A DNA stretch of 64,000 nucleotides from assembly GCA_027483535.1 (NCBI GenBank), contig JAIXUN010000003.1, positions 620,001 to 684,000 of the forward strand, written 5' to 3'. The DNA is from a bacterium (GTDB lineage: Bacteria > Armatimonadota > Fimbriimonadia > Fimbriimonadales > Fimbriimonadaceae). The notes beneath the pieces were generated by a model. It saw only the letters and a program-made list of their open reading frames with translations. It was not told where the DNA came from and made no database searches. How positions within the stretch are numbered: position 1 is the first letter of the stretch; the number at the start of each line of letters is the position of its first letter. A program made the translations under genes and the position numbers. Below, one piece after another: positions 52,933 through 61,092 of the stretch.

Positions 52933-54003
52933 TTACTTGCGTCGTCGTCGTGCAAGGCCGATGAGACCAACGCCAACCATGATCATGGTTGCCGGCTCTG
53001 GAACGAGCTCAACTGCGGTGAATCGTTCGTTGCTGGTAGCGGTGGCAAGAGTTTCAATGGTACCAAAAGATGGGCCGGAGCCGTTGAAATCGACCGTGAA
53101 CTTCTGAAGCTCGGTTCGCGCGTTGTTGATGCCGTAGAGCTCAAGAACTCCAGTATCGTTGCCGAAGGAATCTCGAAGAACTCGAATGGCGATGCTTCGA
53201 CCGCGGAAGTTCGTGTTCAGTCCAACTTGGTTGAATGAGGCGTCGTAAACTCGAAGACCGCCCGCATTGCTGTCGTCCGCGATGAGCCAGAAGTTGCCGT
53301 ACTTCTCAAAGTCGTAGAAGCTCGCACCGGTCGGCAGAGCGAGCGGGGTCGTACCTGCAGTAAGGTTGGAGAGTCCGCCGCCGTTAGCGGCCGAAGAACC
53401 TGACGTGCCCCAAATGTCATTACCGATTTTTCGAATGACGCGAGTGTTGGTCGCTGCGTTCGAGCCATTCAGTTGAGTATTGAAAGATCCGTCTGCGTTA
53501 AAGTTCTTGTAGCCACCGGAGCCGGATGCGCCTGCGCCCGCGGTGTAGACCTGGCCGCCTGCGGTGTCAACGTATGCAGATCGGAACGAGTCAGTGGTGT
53601 AGTGACCCGTTGCAAGCGTCACGGTGTTGAACGCAGTCGCAAAGGATGCCGCGTTGTTGTCGAAAGTGACAACCTTTCGGCTCACGCCGGCAGCCGATTG
53701 AACGTTCGTCGTTCCCGCCGCTGCGCCGTAACCTGCGATACCCAAAAGGGTGGTGCCACCGTTCATCAAGCCTTCAGCGGTTGAAGAAGGGGTTCCGGAG
53801 AAGCTGCCTACGATCGAGCTAACGTTTACGGACGTGGTGGCCGCACCGGTGAAGCTGAAACCCTGCAAAGAAATGTCGGAAGACACGTTGCTGGTGCCGC
53901 CTACGCTGCGCACCACGAGTGAGTTGAGCGGAAACAGCTGAGCGGAAGCCATTCCAGAGACGAGAGCCGCTAAGAGAGCGGAGTACCCAAATTTAGACAT
54001 CAT
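52933..54003 (-). CDS. PEP-CTERM-type secreted protein, paralogue of 54171 gene
   Basis: A 356-residue exported protein (MMSKFGYSALLAALVSGMASAQ) ending VPEPATMIMVGVGLIGLARRRRK. The mature part shares long segments with the upstream paralogue: ATGHYTTDSFRSAYVDTAGGQ, GSFYDF/ASFYDFEKYGNFWLIADDS, VLELYGINNARTELQKFTVDF. The repeats suggest a propeller-like fold. Two adjacent ATG codons are possible starts (54003 or 54000). A CATAAT about 35 nt upstream could be its -10 box, so it has a leader. Confidence 0.87.
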   Translation of the reverse strand: MMSKFGYSALLAALVSGMASAQLFPLNSLVVRSVGGTSNVSSDISLQGFSFTGAATTSVNVSSIVGSFSGTPSSTAEGLMNGGTTLLGIAGYGAAAGTTNVQSAAGVSRKVVTFDNNAASFATAFNTVTLATGHYTTDSFRSAYVDTAGGQVYTAGAGASGSGGYKNFNADGSFNTQLNGSNAATNTRVIRKIGNDIWGTSGSSAANGGGLSNLTAGTTPLALPTGASFYDFEKYGNFWLIADDSNAGGLRVYDASFNQVGLNTNFRGRSIAIRVLRDSFGNDTGVLELYGINNARTELQKFTVDFNGSGPSFGTIETLATATSNERFTAVELVPEPATMIMVGVGLIGLARRRRK

Positions 54004-54122
54004 CAAAAGCACCGGGACAATTACTTGCCCGCCCTATTATGATTGCGAGGTCTTAACAGAAGCTTCACTTTGTTAAGAATCTCGGCGATGTCTAGCAAAA
54101 ATGCGTGGTGGAAAAAAAGAGA

Positions 54123-54144
54123 CCGCTCGGTTCTCACCGAGCGG
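54123..54144 (-). terminator. Terminator of PEP-CTERM gene at 54171
   Basis: Stem CCGCTCGG / CCGAGCGG with a 6 nt loop, followed on the minus strand by a TCTCTTTTTTTCC tract; lies 26 nt beyond the stop codon. Confidence 0.9.
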
Positions 54145-54170
54145 CCCATTCCGTTTATTGCGGACTTTGC

Positions 54171-55244
54171 TTACTTGCGTCGTCGTCGAGCCAGACCAAG
54201 AAGACCTGCGCCGATGATCGCGATGGTTGCGGGTTCCGGAACAGCCTCAACACCCGTGAACAACGTGCCCGTAGGCGCGGTTGCGAGAGTCGAGATCGCA
54301 CCGAAGGTCGGGGTGGAACCAGAGAAGTCGATTTGGAACTTCTGCAGTTCGGTTCGAGCACTGTTGACGGTGTAAACGTCAAGCTTATCGGAGATAAGTT
54401 GACCGTTCGCATCTCGGACCACGCTGGTCACGAAGGAGCGTCCTGCATAGTTCGCGCCTGCGTTTGCAACTTGGGTCGTACCGTTGAAGATTCGGAAGCC
54501 GGATGCACTGTCGTCTGCGATAAGCCAGTAGTTGCCGAACTTATCGAAGTCGTAGAAACTTCCGCTAGTGGGAAGAGCGATGAGCGTCGAGCCGTTCGTC
54601 AGGTCGGCAAGGCCGATGCCCGCCGAAGCTGCGGTTCCATAAAGAACTCCGCCAATGTTCTTGATAACTCGGCTGTTGGTGATTGGAGCACCACCATTCA
54701 GCTGAGCGGAGAAAGAACCGTCGTTATTGAATTCCTTCCAGCCACCGGTGCTCGACGAGCCCGCACCAGAACCGTAGATCTTTCCACCAAGAGTGTCTTG
54801 GTAGGCCTGTCGGAAGTTGTTGGTCGTGTAGTGACCGGTAGCCAGGTCCGTAACCGTGAAAGCGGTTGCGAAGGACGAAGCCATGTTGTTGAACGTCACT
54901 ACTCGTCGTCCGATACCTGCGGTGCTCGAGACGCTTGCAGTTCCAACAGCCGAGTTGTATCCGGCAAGGGCCAGAACGTCGGTGCCGCTGTTGATGATGC
55001 CTTCACTGGTTGCAGAACCCGACATCGTGAAGTTGCCGAGACCACCCGCGAGCAGGGTGCTGGTCACGTTCACCGAACCCACTTGCGTTCCGCTGAAGTC
55101 AAAGTTGACCAGCGATATCTCTTGTGCGTTACCGGTGGTGCCACCAGACTGTCGAACGATAAGCGTGTTGTTGCCGAACAGTTGAGCCGAGGCGGATCCT
55201 ACGAGGACACCCGCTAAAACAATGGAATACCCAATTCTCTTCAT
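54171..55244 (-). CDS. PEP-CTERM-type secreted protein, paralogue of 52933 gene
   Basis: A 357-residue exported protein (signal MKRIGYSIVLAGVLVGSASAQ) with sorting tail VPEPATIAIIGAGLLGLARRRRK. It is clearly homologous along its length to the downstream gene, sharing SLVNFDFSGTQVGSVNVTS-type openings, ATGHYTTNNFRQAYQDTLGGK, SGSFYDFDKFGNYWLIADDS and NSARTELQKFQIDF. Each gene has its own terminator, so they are separate transcripts that arose by tandem duplication. The upstream GGAG at 11 nt spacing gives a leadered start. Confidence 0.87.
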   Translation of the reverse strand: MKRIGYSIVLAGVLVGSASAQLFGNNTLIVRQSGGTTGNAQEISLVNFDFSGTQVGSVNVTSTLLAGGLGNFTMSGSATSEGIINSGTDVLALAGYNSAVGTASVSSTAGIGRRVVTFNNMASSFATAFTVTDLATGHYTTNNFRQAYQDTLGGKIYGSGAGSSSTGGWKEFNNDGSFSAQLNGGAPITNSRVIKNIGGVLYGTAASAGIGLADLTNGSTLIALPTSGSFYDFDKFGNYWLIADDSASGFRIFNGTTQVANAGANYAGRSFVTSVVRDANGQLISDKLDVYTVNSARTELQKFQIDFSGSTPTFGAISTLATAPTGTLFTGVEAVPEPATIAIIGAGLLGLARRRRK

Positions 55245-55354
55245 GGTCAAATTCACTCCGAAGCTCGTATATTGTGCCTCTTGGAGTGTTAAGAGACCTT
55301 TAACACCCTGTTAAGAATAGGTGCAACCTCGCGACCGGCAATATTGCCGGTGAA

Positions 55355-56305
55355 CTACAGGACTGGGAATTCTGAAGCAGTCGCCTCTAAGAATCCGTTT
55401 CGGAAAGCGAGGTCCGCGTAAGCCTTCAAACCTGCCATCTCAGAGCTACCCAATTCATAGCTCATCACCCGCTCCAGGTATCGCTCGACCTTCGAAATCG
55501 GCCACGATGTCCGTCGAGAAGTCTCCTCAATCAACAAGGATCGGCGCAGCGAAGCGCCGCGCAATTCAACCACTCCACGACACCGTCCCTGACCGCCCGA
55601 GGCCGTGAGCGAACAAGCAGAGGCTCGCGGTCGTACGAACCCTGTCTCCACCGGGACTTGCTCCAGCAATCGAGCGAGAGGTGCCAGTTTTGGGTCGTTT
55701 CGGCTGAGCCACACCGCCCAAACGAAGGGGTGCCCGGTTAAATCGGTCCAATCCTGACCGAGGTCCATCACGTGGAGTCCTTGCGACGCCGCATCCATGC
55801 CAAGGTCACCAATCAGGATGCAAGCGTCGTGGTCCGCGAGCATCGCTCGCTGATCAGAATCGCAAATGGTTGTCTGAGGGACGACGTTGTACTTCTCTTT
55901 CAGAAGGATCTGCCCCAAAACGTTGCTCGTCATCGAAGCCCGGTCTAGGGCGAGAGTTTTGATCTTCGCAAACGGAACTTTCGAGAACAGGCGAACGCTG
56001 CAGACGCGGTATTTGGAGACGATGCCGACATGGCCGCAGATCGCCATGTTGGGTCTGCGTAGGAACTCAATACTGGAGACCAGAATCGCATCCGCCGCAC
56101 CAGAATCCAAAAGGGCAGGCAAACGGCTCGGAACGGCATACTCCACGCTCACCCCGGAATCGGGTGATTCAAGAGTAGAAACGAGCGGTCGAGCGTTGAC
56201 ATACGGCACAGATCCGACCCGAAAAAGAGTCGGCTCAACTCCCTGAATCAGCGAGGACGGTTGTGCCACGGTTTCTTCTACGAAATTTTCCGTTGGTTTG
56301 CACAT
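55355..56305 (-). CDS. mqnA: Chorismate dehydratase MqnA (futalosine menaquinone pathway)
   Basis: A 316-residue enzyme that removes water from chorismate, the first step of the futalosine route to menaquinone. Family segments are FRVGSVPYVNARPLV near the N-terminus, DAILVSSIEFLR, IVSKYRVCSVRLFSKVP, LALDRASMTSNVLGQILL, ILIGDLGMDA, VMDLGQDWTDLTGHPFVWAVWLS and the C-terminal YLERVMSYELGSSEMAGLKAYADLA. Two oddities: an N-terminal extension of about 25 residues, and a poorly conserved segment (GFVRPRASACSLTASGGQGR and following about 15 residues) just before the C-terminal helices. No other mqn gene is in the window. Confidence 0.9.
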   Translation of the reverse strand: MCKPTENFVEETVAQPSSLIQGVEPTLFRVGSVPYVNARPLVSTLESPDSGVSVEYAVPSRLPALLDSGAADAILVSSIEFLRRPNMAICGHVGIVSKYRVCSVRLFSKVPFAKIKTLALDRASMTSNVLGQILLKEKYNVVPQTTICDSDQRAMLADHDACILIGDLGMDAASQGLHVMDLGQDWTDLTGHPFVWAVWLSRNDPKLAPLARLLEQVPVETGFVRPRASACSLTASGGQGRCRGVVELRGASLRRSLLIEETSRRTSWPISKVERYLERVMSYELGSSEMAGLKAYADLAFRNGFLEATASEFPVL

Positions 56306-56329
56306 TCCTACAAACGCCTCCCCGTTGGT

Positions 56330-57055
56330 CTACTTTGGCTTTCGTGCCACGGCCGCAACGCTGCTCCCCCAAAGGAGTGGGACTCGGATGGAAAATTGCC
56401 CCTCTTTCTCTTGGAGTTTTGTTAGCAATCGGTTGACGGTCGGCGAAACGGCGGGCAACTTTGCGGAGGGTCCTCGACGCATCACACGATCCACCAACCG
56501 CGAGGCAACTACAAACGGGAAGAGCGTAAAAACTTGATAGCTGCACCAAGAAACTTCAAATCCGGCGGTTCTTAACTTCGCCATCAACTCGCCACGTGTG
56601 TATCGGCGTTGATGCATGAGAGCCTCGTCATGAGGACCCCAGAGCCACCGAAACGCGGGAACGTTCACCACGAATGTCCCGCCGGGTTTCATCAGACGAT
56701 AGATCTCGGCAAAGGCAGCACGATCGTCGGGAATGTGTTCAATCGTGTCCAAGCTGATCACGCCATCGAACGCGCCCTCAGCGACGGGAAGTTTCTGACC
56801 ATCCCCAAGGAAGAGGTTAGGGATGCCTCGACCGCTCGAAAACTCCAAGGCAAGTGGGCTCATGTCCACGCCGTAGGTGTCGTATCGGCGCGAAAATTCC
56901 TTAAGTCCCGCGCCCGTGCCACACCCTACATCCAACAACTTGGAACCTTCGGGGAGTCGTTGCTCCAAAAGAGTAATCGCCAGCGCCCGACGTCCGACGA
57001 ACCACCAGTAGGTGTCCTCCGCTTCAAACATTCGGGCGTATTCCGGACTCTGCAC
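56330..57055 (-). CDS. SAM-dependent methyltransferase (class I)
   Basis: A 241-residue enzyme with motif I KLLDVGCGTGAGLKEF, motif II YGVDMSPLALEFSS, then GVISLDTIEHIPDDRAAF and MKPGGTFVVNVPAF, as in UbiE/Methyltransf_11-type enzymes. The N-terminal YWWFVGRRALA resembles methyltransferases that act on polyprenyl or sugar intermediates next to glycosyltransferases. The C-terminus has a hydrophobic segment (YQVFTLFPFVVASRLV) that may touch the membrane. GTG start at 57053-57055. mqnA begins 24 nt after its stop; a GT2 gene lies upstream. Confidence 0.86.
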   Translation of the reverse strand: MQSPEYARMFEAEDTYWWFVGRRALAITLLEQRLPEGSKLLDVGCGTGAGLKEFSRRYDTYGVDMSPLALEFSSGRGIPNLFLGDGQKLPVAEGAFDGVISLDTIEHIPDDRAAFAEIYRLMKPGGTFVVNVPAFRWLWGPHDEALMHQRRYTRGELMAKLRTAGFEVSWCSYQVFTLFPFVVASRLVDRVMRRGPSAKLPAVSPTVNRLLTKLQEKEGQFSIRVPLLWGSSVAAVARKPK

Positions 57056-57299
57056 GAGTGAACTAGTTTAACTGATCCGACTTCTCAGCTCTTGATGGAT
57101 CAGCGGTTGGTCTCAAATGAGAACGGGGCCTTTCGGCCCCGGCTCTGTGGAGTGTTTTGTGTGGAGTTTTGTAAGGAATCAAGGATGCCAATTCCGACCC
57201 TCGCCAAGGATTGCTCCTCGTTTCGGGCTACGAAAAACATGGATGCAAGCGTTATGCCAAAGCAGTTGTTTTGCAACCAGAACCGAGAGAAATGCGGGG
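57056..57299. other. Intergenic stretch with GC hairpin
   Basis: No gene. A hairpin GGGGCC-TTTC-GGCCCC at 57125-57140 lies between the glycosyltransferase stop at 57300 and the methyltransferase start, and may end the glycosyltransferase transcript; it lacks a good T-tract. Confidence 0.5.
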
Positions 57300-58049
57300 C
57301 TAGGCGACGGTTTCGCCGTTCGATTCCAATCGTTTGCGCTTGCCCATCAGCCGAAGCTTCACCAAATCTCGAAGCATTCTCGGTCCATCCCGAAGAATGG
57401 AAACCTTCGAGCCTTCCTGGTGAGACCATCGAATCGGGACTTCATCAATTCGAAGCCCGAGATCACGGGCAATAAGAAGGGCCTCAAAGTCGAAGCCAAA
57501 TCCGTCGAACTTGCACCGCGAGAAAACTTGCTCCGCAGAATCGGCGGTGAACAACTTGAACCCGCACTGCGTGTCGTCGATGCCCCTCACCGCAAGAATC
57601 TGAACCGCCTTGTTAAAGGCTCGTCCCAAAAGTTCTCGGTACAGAGGCTGCCGAATTTCCAAGCGACTATCGCGCAGAGGGCGACTGCCAATAGACACGT
57701 CTGCCCCGGAATCCATGCTCTTCCAAAGCTTTTCGGTCTCTTCTTGGGGGGTGGCAAGGTCGGCGTCGCAGAACAAGATTCGTTTGGCATTGGCTCGCCG
57801 AATCCCGTAGCGAACCGCGTGTCCCTTGCCGCGATTCGGCTTGTAATCCAAAAGCCGAAACCGGTCGTCTTTGGCAGAAAACTCGTTGACAATCTCAGCC
57901 GTCCGGTCTTTACTCCCGTCGCTTACCACGGTGATGCGCCAGGAATAAGACTGCTCGGAGTAGTACTCACGAATCCGATCAAGCGTCCGCTTGATGCGCG
58001 CCTCTTCATCGTAGGCGGGGATGATTACCTCAAGATCGACTGGAACCAC
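57300..58049 (-). CDS. Dolichyl/polyprenyl-phosphate glycosyltransferase (GT2, ALG5-like)
   Basis: A 249-residue inverting family 2 transferase. Motifs: LEVIIPAYDEEARIKRTLD at the N-terminus, VVSDGSKDRT, GKGHAVRYGIRRANAKRILFCDADLATP (DxD), and VRGIDDTQCGFKLFTAD followed by FGFDFEALLIARDLGLRIDEVPIRWSHQEGSKV. This order matches dolichyl-phosphate beta-glucosyl/mannosyltransferases. It would transfer a sugar to a polyprenyl phosphate carrier at the membrane. GTG start. Its neighbour methyltransferase may modify the same glycolipid. Confidence 0.9.
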   Translation of the reverse strand: MVPVDLEVIIPAYDEEARIKRTLDRIREYYSEQSYSWRITVVSDGSKDRTAEIVNEFSAKDDRFRLLDYKPNRGKGHAVRYGIRRANAKRILFCDADLATPQEETEKLWKSMDSGADVSIGSRPLRDSRLEIRQPLYRELLGRAFNKAVQILAVRGIDDTQCGFKLFTADSAEQVFSRCKFDGFGFDFEALLIARDLGLRIDEVPIRWSHQEGSKVSILRDGPRMLRDLVKLRLMGKRKRLESNGETVA

Positions 58050-58208
58050 GGATCGGACTCACTGTACCTAGCCCGCGCCAGAACGTTGCATTCTCGGACG
58101 CCCGATCCCGGGCGAGAACTCAGTTTCTGGCTGAAGGTGAGGTCAAGCTCTAAAACAGGAGTTGAGGAGAGAAAGGTTCCGCAATGCCAAATCGAACCGG
58201 CAGGGAAA

Positions 58209-58283
58209 TGGTGGGTCCTGTGGGATTCGAACCCACGACCAACGGCTTAAAAGGCCGCTGCTCTACCGCTGAGCTAAAGACCC
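58209..58283 (-). tRNA. tRNA-Lys (anticodon TTT)
   Basis: Reverse strand: acceptor GGGTCTT, D-arm GCTCAGCGGTAGAGC, anticodon arm GCGGC-CTTTTAA-GCCGT with anticodon TTT, T-arm GTGGGTTCGAATCCCAC, acceptor AGGACCC, discriminator A and encoded CCA. Stems fit with one G-T pair. Confidence 0.97.
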
Positions 58284-58370
58284 AACCCGAAGATTCTACC
58301 CAGTCAACCCGTGAAAGGTTCCACGGTATGGGAACCCTCGCAAACCGTCAGCGGGTAACTTTTGGCAACG

Positions 58371-59411
58371 ATGTCCGAAGAGTTGACATACAAGAGTTCC
58401 GGGGTCGATATCGATCAAGCCCAACGCGCCCTTAGATCGGTCATCCCGGCGATCCAAGCAACTCAAGGCGACTCGGTTGTGGGCGGAGTCGGAGGGTTTG
58501 GAGCCCTCTTCGATCCCAAGCTAGGCGATTATCAACGACCGCTCTTGGTCAGCTCGATCGATGGTGTTGGCACCAAAACCAAGGTGGCAGCGATGGTCGG
58601 AGACTATTCGCACCTGGGCGAAGACATCGTCAACCACTGCGTCAACGATATTCTTTGCCAAGGCGCTCGCCCGCTGTTCTTCCTCGACTACTACGGCTGT
58701 TCGGCCCTTTCACCGCTCTACTTTGAACAGGTAGTAGGCGGCATGGCGAGGGCTTGCGGTGCGGTCGGTTGCGCTCTCGTCGGTGGCGAGACGGCCGAGA
58801 TGCCCGGTGTGTATGCAGACGATGAAATCGACGTTGTCGGCACCATTGTCGGAGTGGTCGAAGCGGATCGCAAACTTCCGCGCCAGAAGGCACAGGCGGG
58901 TGATCTCGTTATCGGAATCGGCTCCTCCGGATTGCACACCAACGGGTTCTCGTTGGCAAGAAAGGCCTTGTTCGATGTCGGAGGGCTCAGCGTTCGCGAT
59001 GCCCTGAATGAAGGCGAAGAGACCACCATCGGCGATGCCCTTCTCGCTCCGCACAAGTGCTACTTCAACAGCGTTTGGCCACTGTTAGAGATGGATGCGC
59101 CCATCCGGTCGATTGCGCACCTCACTGGGGGTGGATTCTTCGACAACATCCCGCGTGTCCTTTCGGCGACCGTTCGAGTCCATATCGATAAGCGCAGTTG
59201 GGAAACCCCTCGCATCTTCCGACTGATCCAAGAGGCGGGTGGCATTCCAGACCCAGAAATGTATCGCACCTTCAACATGGGCATCGGCATGGTGCTCATC
59301 GTGGAGAGGTTCGAGGCACAAAAAATCCTCGCCGAACTCCACGCTGCGGGTGAGTTTGCAGCGTTGATCGGCGAGGTTGTGGACGGCGCTAACGACGTTC
59401 TTGTTCTTTAA
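58371..59411 (+). CDS. purM: Phosphoribosylformylglycinamidine cyclo-ligase
   Basis: A 346-residue AIR synthetase of purine biosynthesis, closing the imidazole ring with ATP. Signature segments: LTYKSSGVDIDQA at the N-terminus, LLVSSIDGVGTKTKVA, GEDIVNHCVNDILCQGARPLFFLDY, ALVGGETAEMPGVY, VIGIGSSGLHTNGFSLAR, IAHLTGGGFFDNIPR and NMGIGMVLIV. ATG 58371 is used; a TTG 9 nt upstream would add three residues. No other purine gene is next to it. Confidence 0.95.
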   Translation: MSEELTYKSSGVDIDQAQRALRSVIPAIQATQGDSVVGGVGGFGALFDPKLGDYQRPLLVSSIDGVGTKTKVAAMVGDYSHLGEDIVNHCVNDILCQGARPLFFLDYYGCSALSPLYFEQVVGGMARACGAVGCALVGGETAEMPGVYADDEIDVVGTIVGVVEADRKLPRQKAQAGDLVIGIGSSGLHTNGFSLARKALFDVGGLSVRDALNEGEETTIGDALLAPHKCYFNSVWPLLEMDAPIRSIAHLTGGGFFDNIPRVLSATVRVHIDKRSWETPRIFRLIQEAGGIPDPEMYRTFNMGIGMVLIVERFEAQKILAELHAAGEFAALIGEVVDGANDVLVL

Positions 59412-59417
59412 GTCGGG

Positions 59418-59831
59418 TTAGCTCAGACGGAAGACGAATCGGGCGTTGCCGAGAGCAATCTCGGTACCGTCCGACAAAATGGCTTCCTCGACCCGCTCGA
59501 AATCATCGCGCAGAACGTAGGTTCCGTTAGATGAACCGAGGTCGGTGATCATCCAGACGTCGTCCTCAAAGGTCAATTTTGCGTGCTTTCGGCTCACGTA
59601 AACGCCCTCTGGCAACGAACCTAGGTCGATGTCGATCGGACCCACTGCCGGGTCGAATCGACCGATCGTTGCGGGCGAATGAACCGGAAATTCGATATCG
59701 GTCTCAGCACCGCTTCGCTTAACGATCAGCCTCGGCGGACCGACTTCAGCCTGGGCGACCGTCTCCCCGGTGATCTCAGACGCGCCATCAGCGGCGAATT
59801 CAGGGGCTACTTCTTGTTCAAGATCGTTCAT
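59418..59831 (-). CDS. FHA-domain protein
   Basis: A 137-residue protein with an acidic N-terminal region (NDLEQEVAPEFAADGASEI) and one FHA domain, which reads phosphothreonine peptides. The core motifs are ATIGRFD (GR), VSRKHAKLTF (SxxH) and DLGSSNGTYV (NG). It is soluble. It probably serves Ser/Thr kinase signalling, but no kinase gene adjoins. GGGAGAAAG precedes ATG 59831. Confidence 0.9.
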   Translation of the reverse strand: MNDLEQEVAPEFAADGASEITGETVAQAEVGPPRLIVKRSGAETDIEFPVHSPATIGRFDPAVGPIDIDLGSLPEGVYVSRKHAKLTFEDDVWMITDLGSSNGTYVLRDDFERVEEAILSDGTEIALGNARFVFRLS

Positions 59832-60004
59832 CGCTTTCTCCCGATTCAAATCGGCTTTTACCTGCAAAACCCGAGGGTGGACACACTCTCGCTACAAGAA
59901 TGGGCCATTCGTTCGTTCTGCGCTCAGGTTTTGCTCTGTGGTGGAAAGACGCCCGGTGAGCGCATATTGGTTCGGATGAATGGCAGCTGAGCCTCAAGGG
60001 CCTA

Positions 60005-60733
60005 CTAACGGTCGCCGATGAACAAGAACGCCGAACCCGCCTCGATCCGCACGGTGAGAAGGTCGTCGCTCGCTTCGTTGGAGATGCTGGTGAATCCGGT
60101 CGGCGAGAGGGTTTCGTTGGTGACGGGCCATCGCGTTCCGGTCATGCTCGCCTGGACCTCGCCACTCAGCGGGAGCAGTGAAACTCGCGCCCCTGGCTGA
60201 GTCGAAAACGTTCGTTCGTTTGGAGACGCATTCAGAACGTAGCCAAACCCGCGCGAGAGACCAATCCGAATCTGACCTTCAAACAGGTCGCCCAAACGGG
60301 CGCAGGTGTGCAACGCATCCAGTGTATGGTCGAGCAAATCGCCTTCCAGGCAGGTAAGGGTGATCTGGCGCGCCCCGACGGAATGAGCCCAGCGAAGCAA
60401 CTTTGCGCAGTCCGTGTCGTCCTGCCCAAAATCGGCGTGGACGCTTCGCACGCTGTCGAACAGTGAAGGGTGGTTTTGAATGGCGGCGTTGAGCGAATCG
60501 AAATCTCCCACCACGCAATCAGCAATCGCGCCGATAGTGACGAGTCTCAGCAGACCACTGTCGGCCGCGATCACGTATTCGGACCCCGCGACAAACTCCT
60601 CCAGCCTCGCTTGGGGAAGGCGGTCGCCACCAAGAACGCCGAGCACCTTCTTCCCGGCGAGTGAGAGGCTCGCAGAGGGGCGTAGATCGGCAATTGCTTG
60701 CTCGAGGACAGGGTCTAAATTTTCCCGCGACAC
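60005..60733 (-). CDS. thiN: Thiamine pyrophosphokinase
   Basis: A 242-residue enzyme transferring pyrophosphate from ATP to thiamine. The N-terminal catalytic part has VLGVLGGDRLP, VIAADSGLLRLVTIGAIADCVVGDFDSL (Asp cluster), HADFGQDDTDCAKLLRWA and GDLLDHTLDALHTCARLGD. The C-terminal half is the beta domain (GARVSLLPLSGEVQASMTGTRWPVTNETLSPTGFTSISNEAS) of this family, with an SISNE ending that is diagnostic. Start is GTG. Confidence 0.9.
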   Translation of the reverse strand: MSRENLDPVLEQAIADLRPSASLSLAGKKVLGVLGGDRLPQARLEEFVAGSEYVIAADSGLLRLVTIGAIADCVVGDFDSLNAAIQNHPSLFDSVRSVHADFGQDDTDCAKLLRWAHSVGARQITLTCLEGDLLDHTLDALHTCARLGDLFEGQIRIGLSRGFGYVLNASPNERTFSTQPGARVSLLPLSGEVQASMTGTRWPVTNETLSPTGFTSISNEASDDLLTVRIEAGSAFLFIGDR

Positions 60734-61092
60734 TTTTTTCTGAGTCTATCCGTCTCTCATCGTTGAATCACCTAAGTTCTCCGCAGTTCCACCGGTGGTT
60801 CAGGGCAGCCGACTGTTTCCGGCAGGCCCCAGAAAACCGCTCGTTCGAGTCGGTTTTCGATAAACGAGTGAACGAAAAAATTTTGGTAGAAGTTTGTCAA
60901 ATCGGAAGTTGAAAAGCCGAGTAATCAAGCTTCTTCGTGAGTTTATTCGCGCCTGTGAAAGGAAAAATCTCTTCCTTACCTCTCCTTGGCATTCCTTGCC
61001 TCTAAGCCCGGATTTCTCGCCTTTTCGAGATTTTGTGAATCAATAAAAGGTCTGTATACTCCCGCTCCCGGCATCAGAGAAGCGGAGCTTTG
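60734..61092. other. Intergenic region upstream of dnaA, possible origin flank
   Basis: About 360 nt, AT-rich around 60875-60980. A promoter for dnaA can be proposed (-35 TTGTGA at 61033-61038, 16 nt, -10 TATACT at 61055-61060). I find no clear TTATCCACA-type DnaA boxes, so there is no positive evidence for an origin here. Confidence 0.5.

Noticed and set aside
54105-55217. 370-codon open frame on the plus strand
   Set aside because: It is antisense to the PEP-CTERM gene; its residues (many Arg/Ser/Thr/Gly) reflect the complement of that gene, with no start signal.
57117-58250. 377-codon open frame on the plus strand
   Set aside because: Antisense to the glycosyltransferase and running into the tRNA-Lys gene; Arg/Pro/Phe-rich with no recognisable family.
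60734-61092. Replication origin before dnaA
   Set aside because: AT-rich, but no cluster of TTATCCACA-like boxes could be found by eye.
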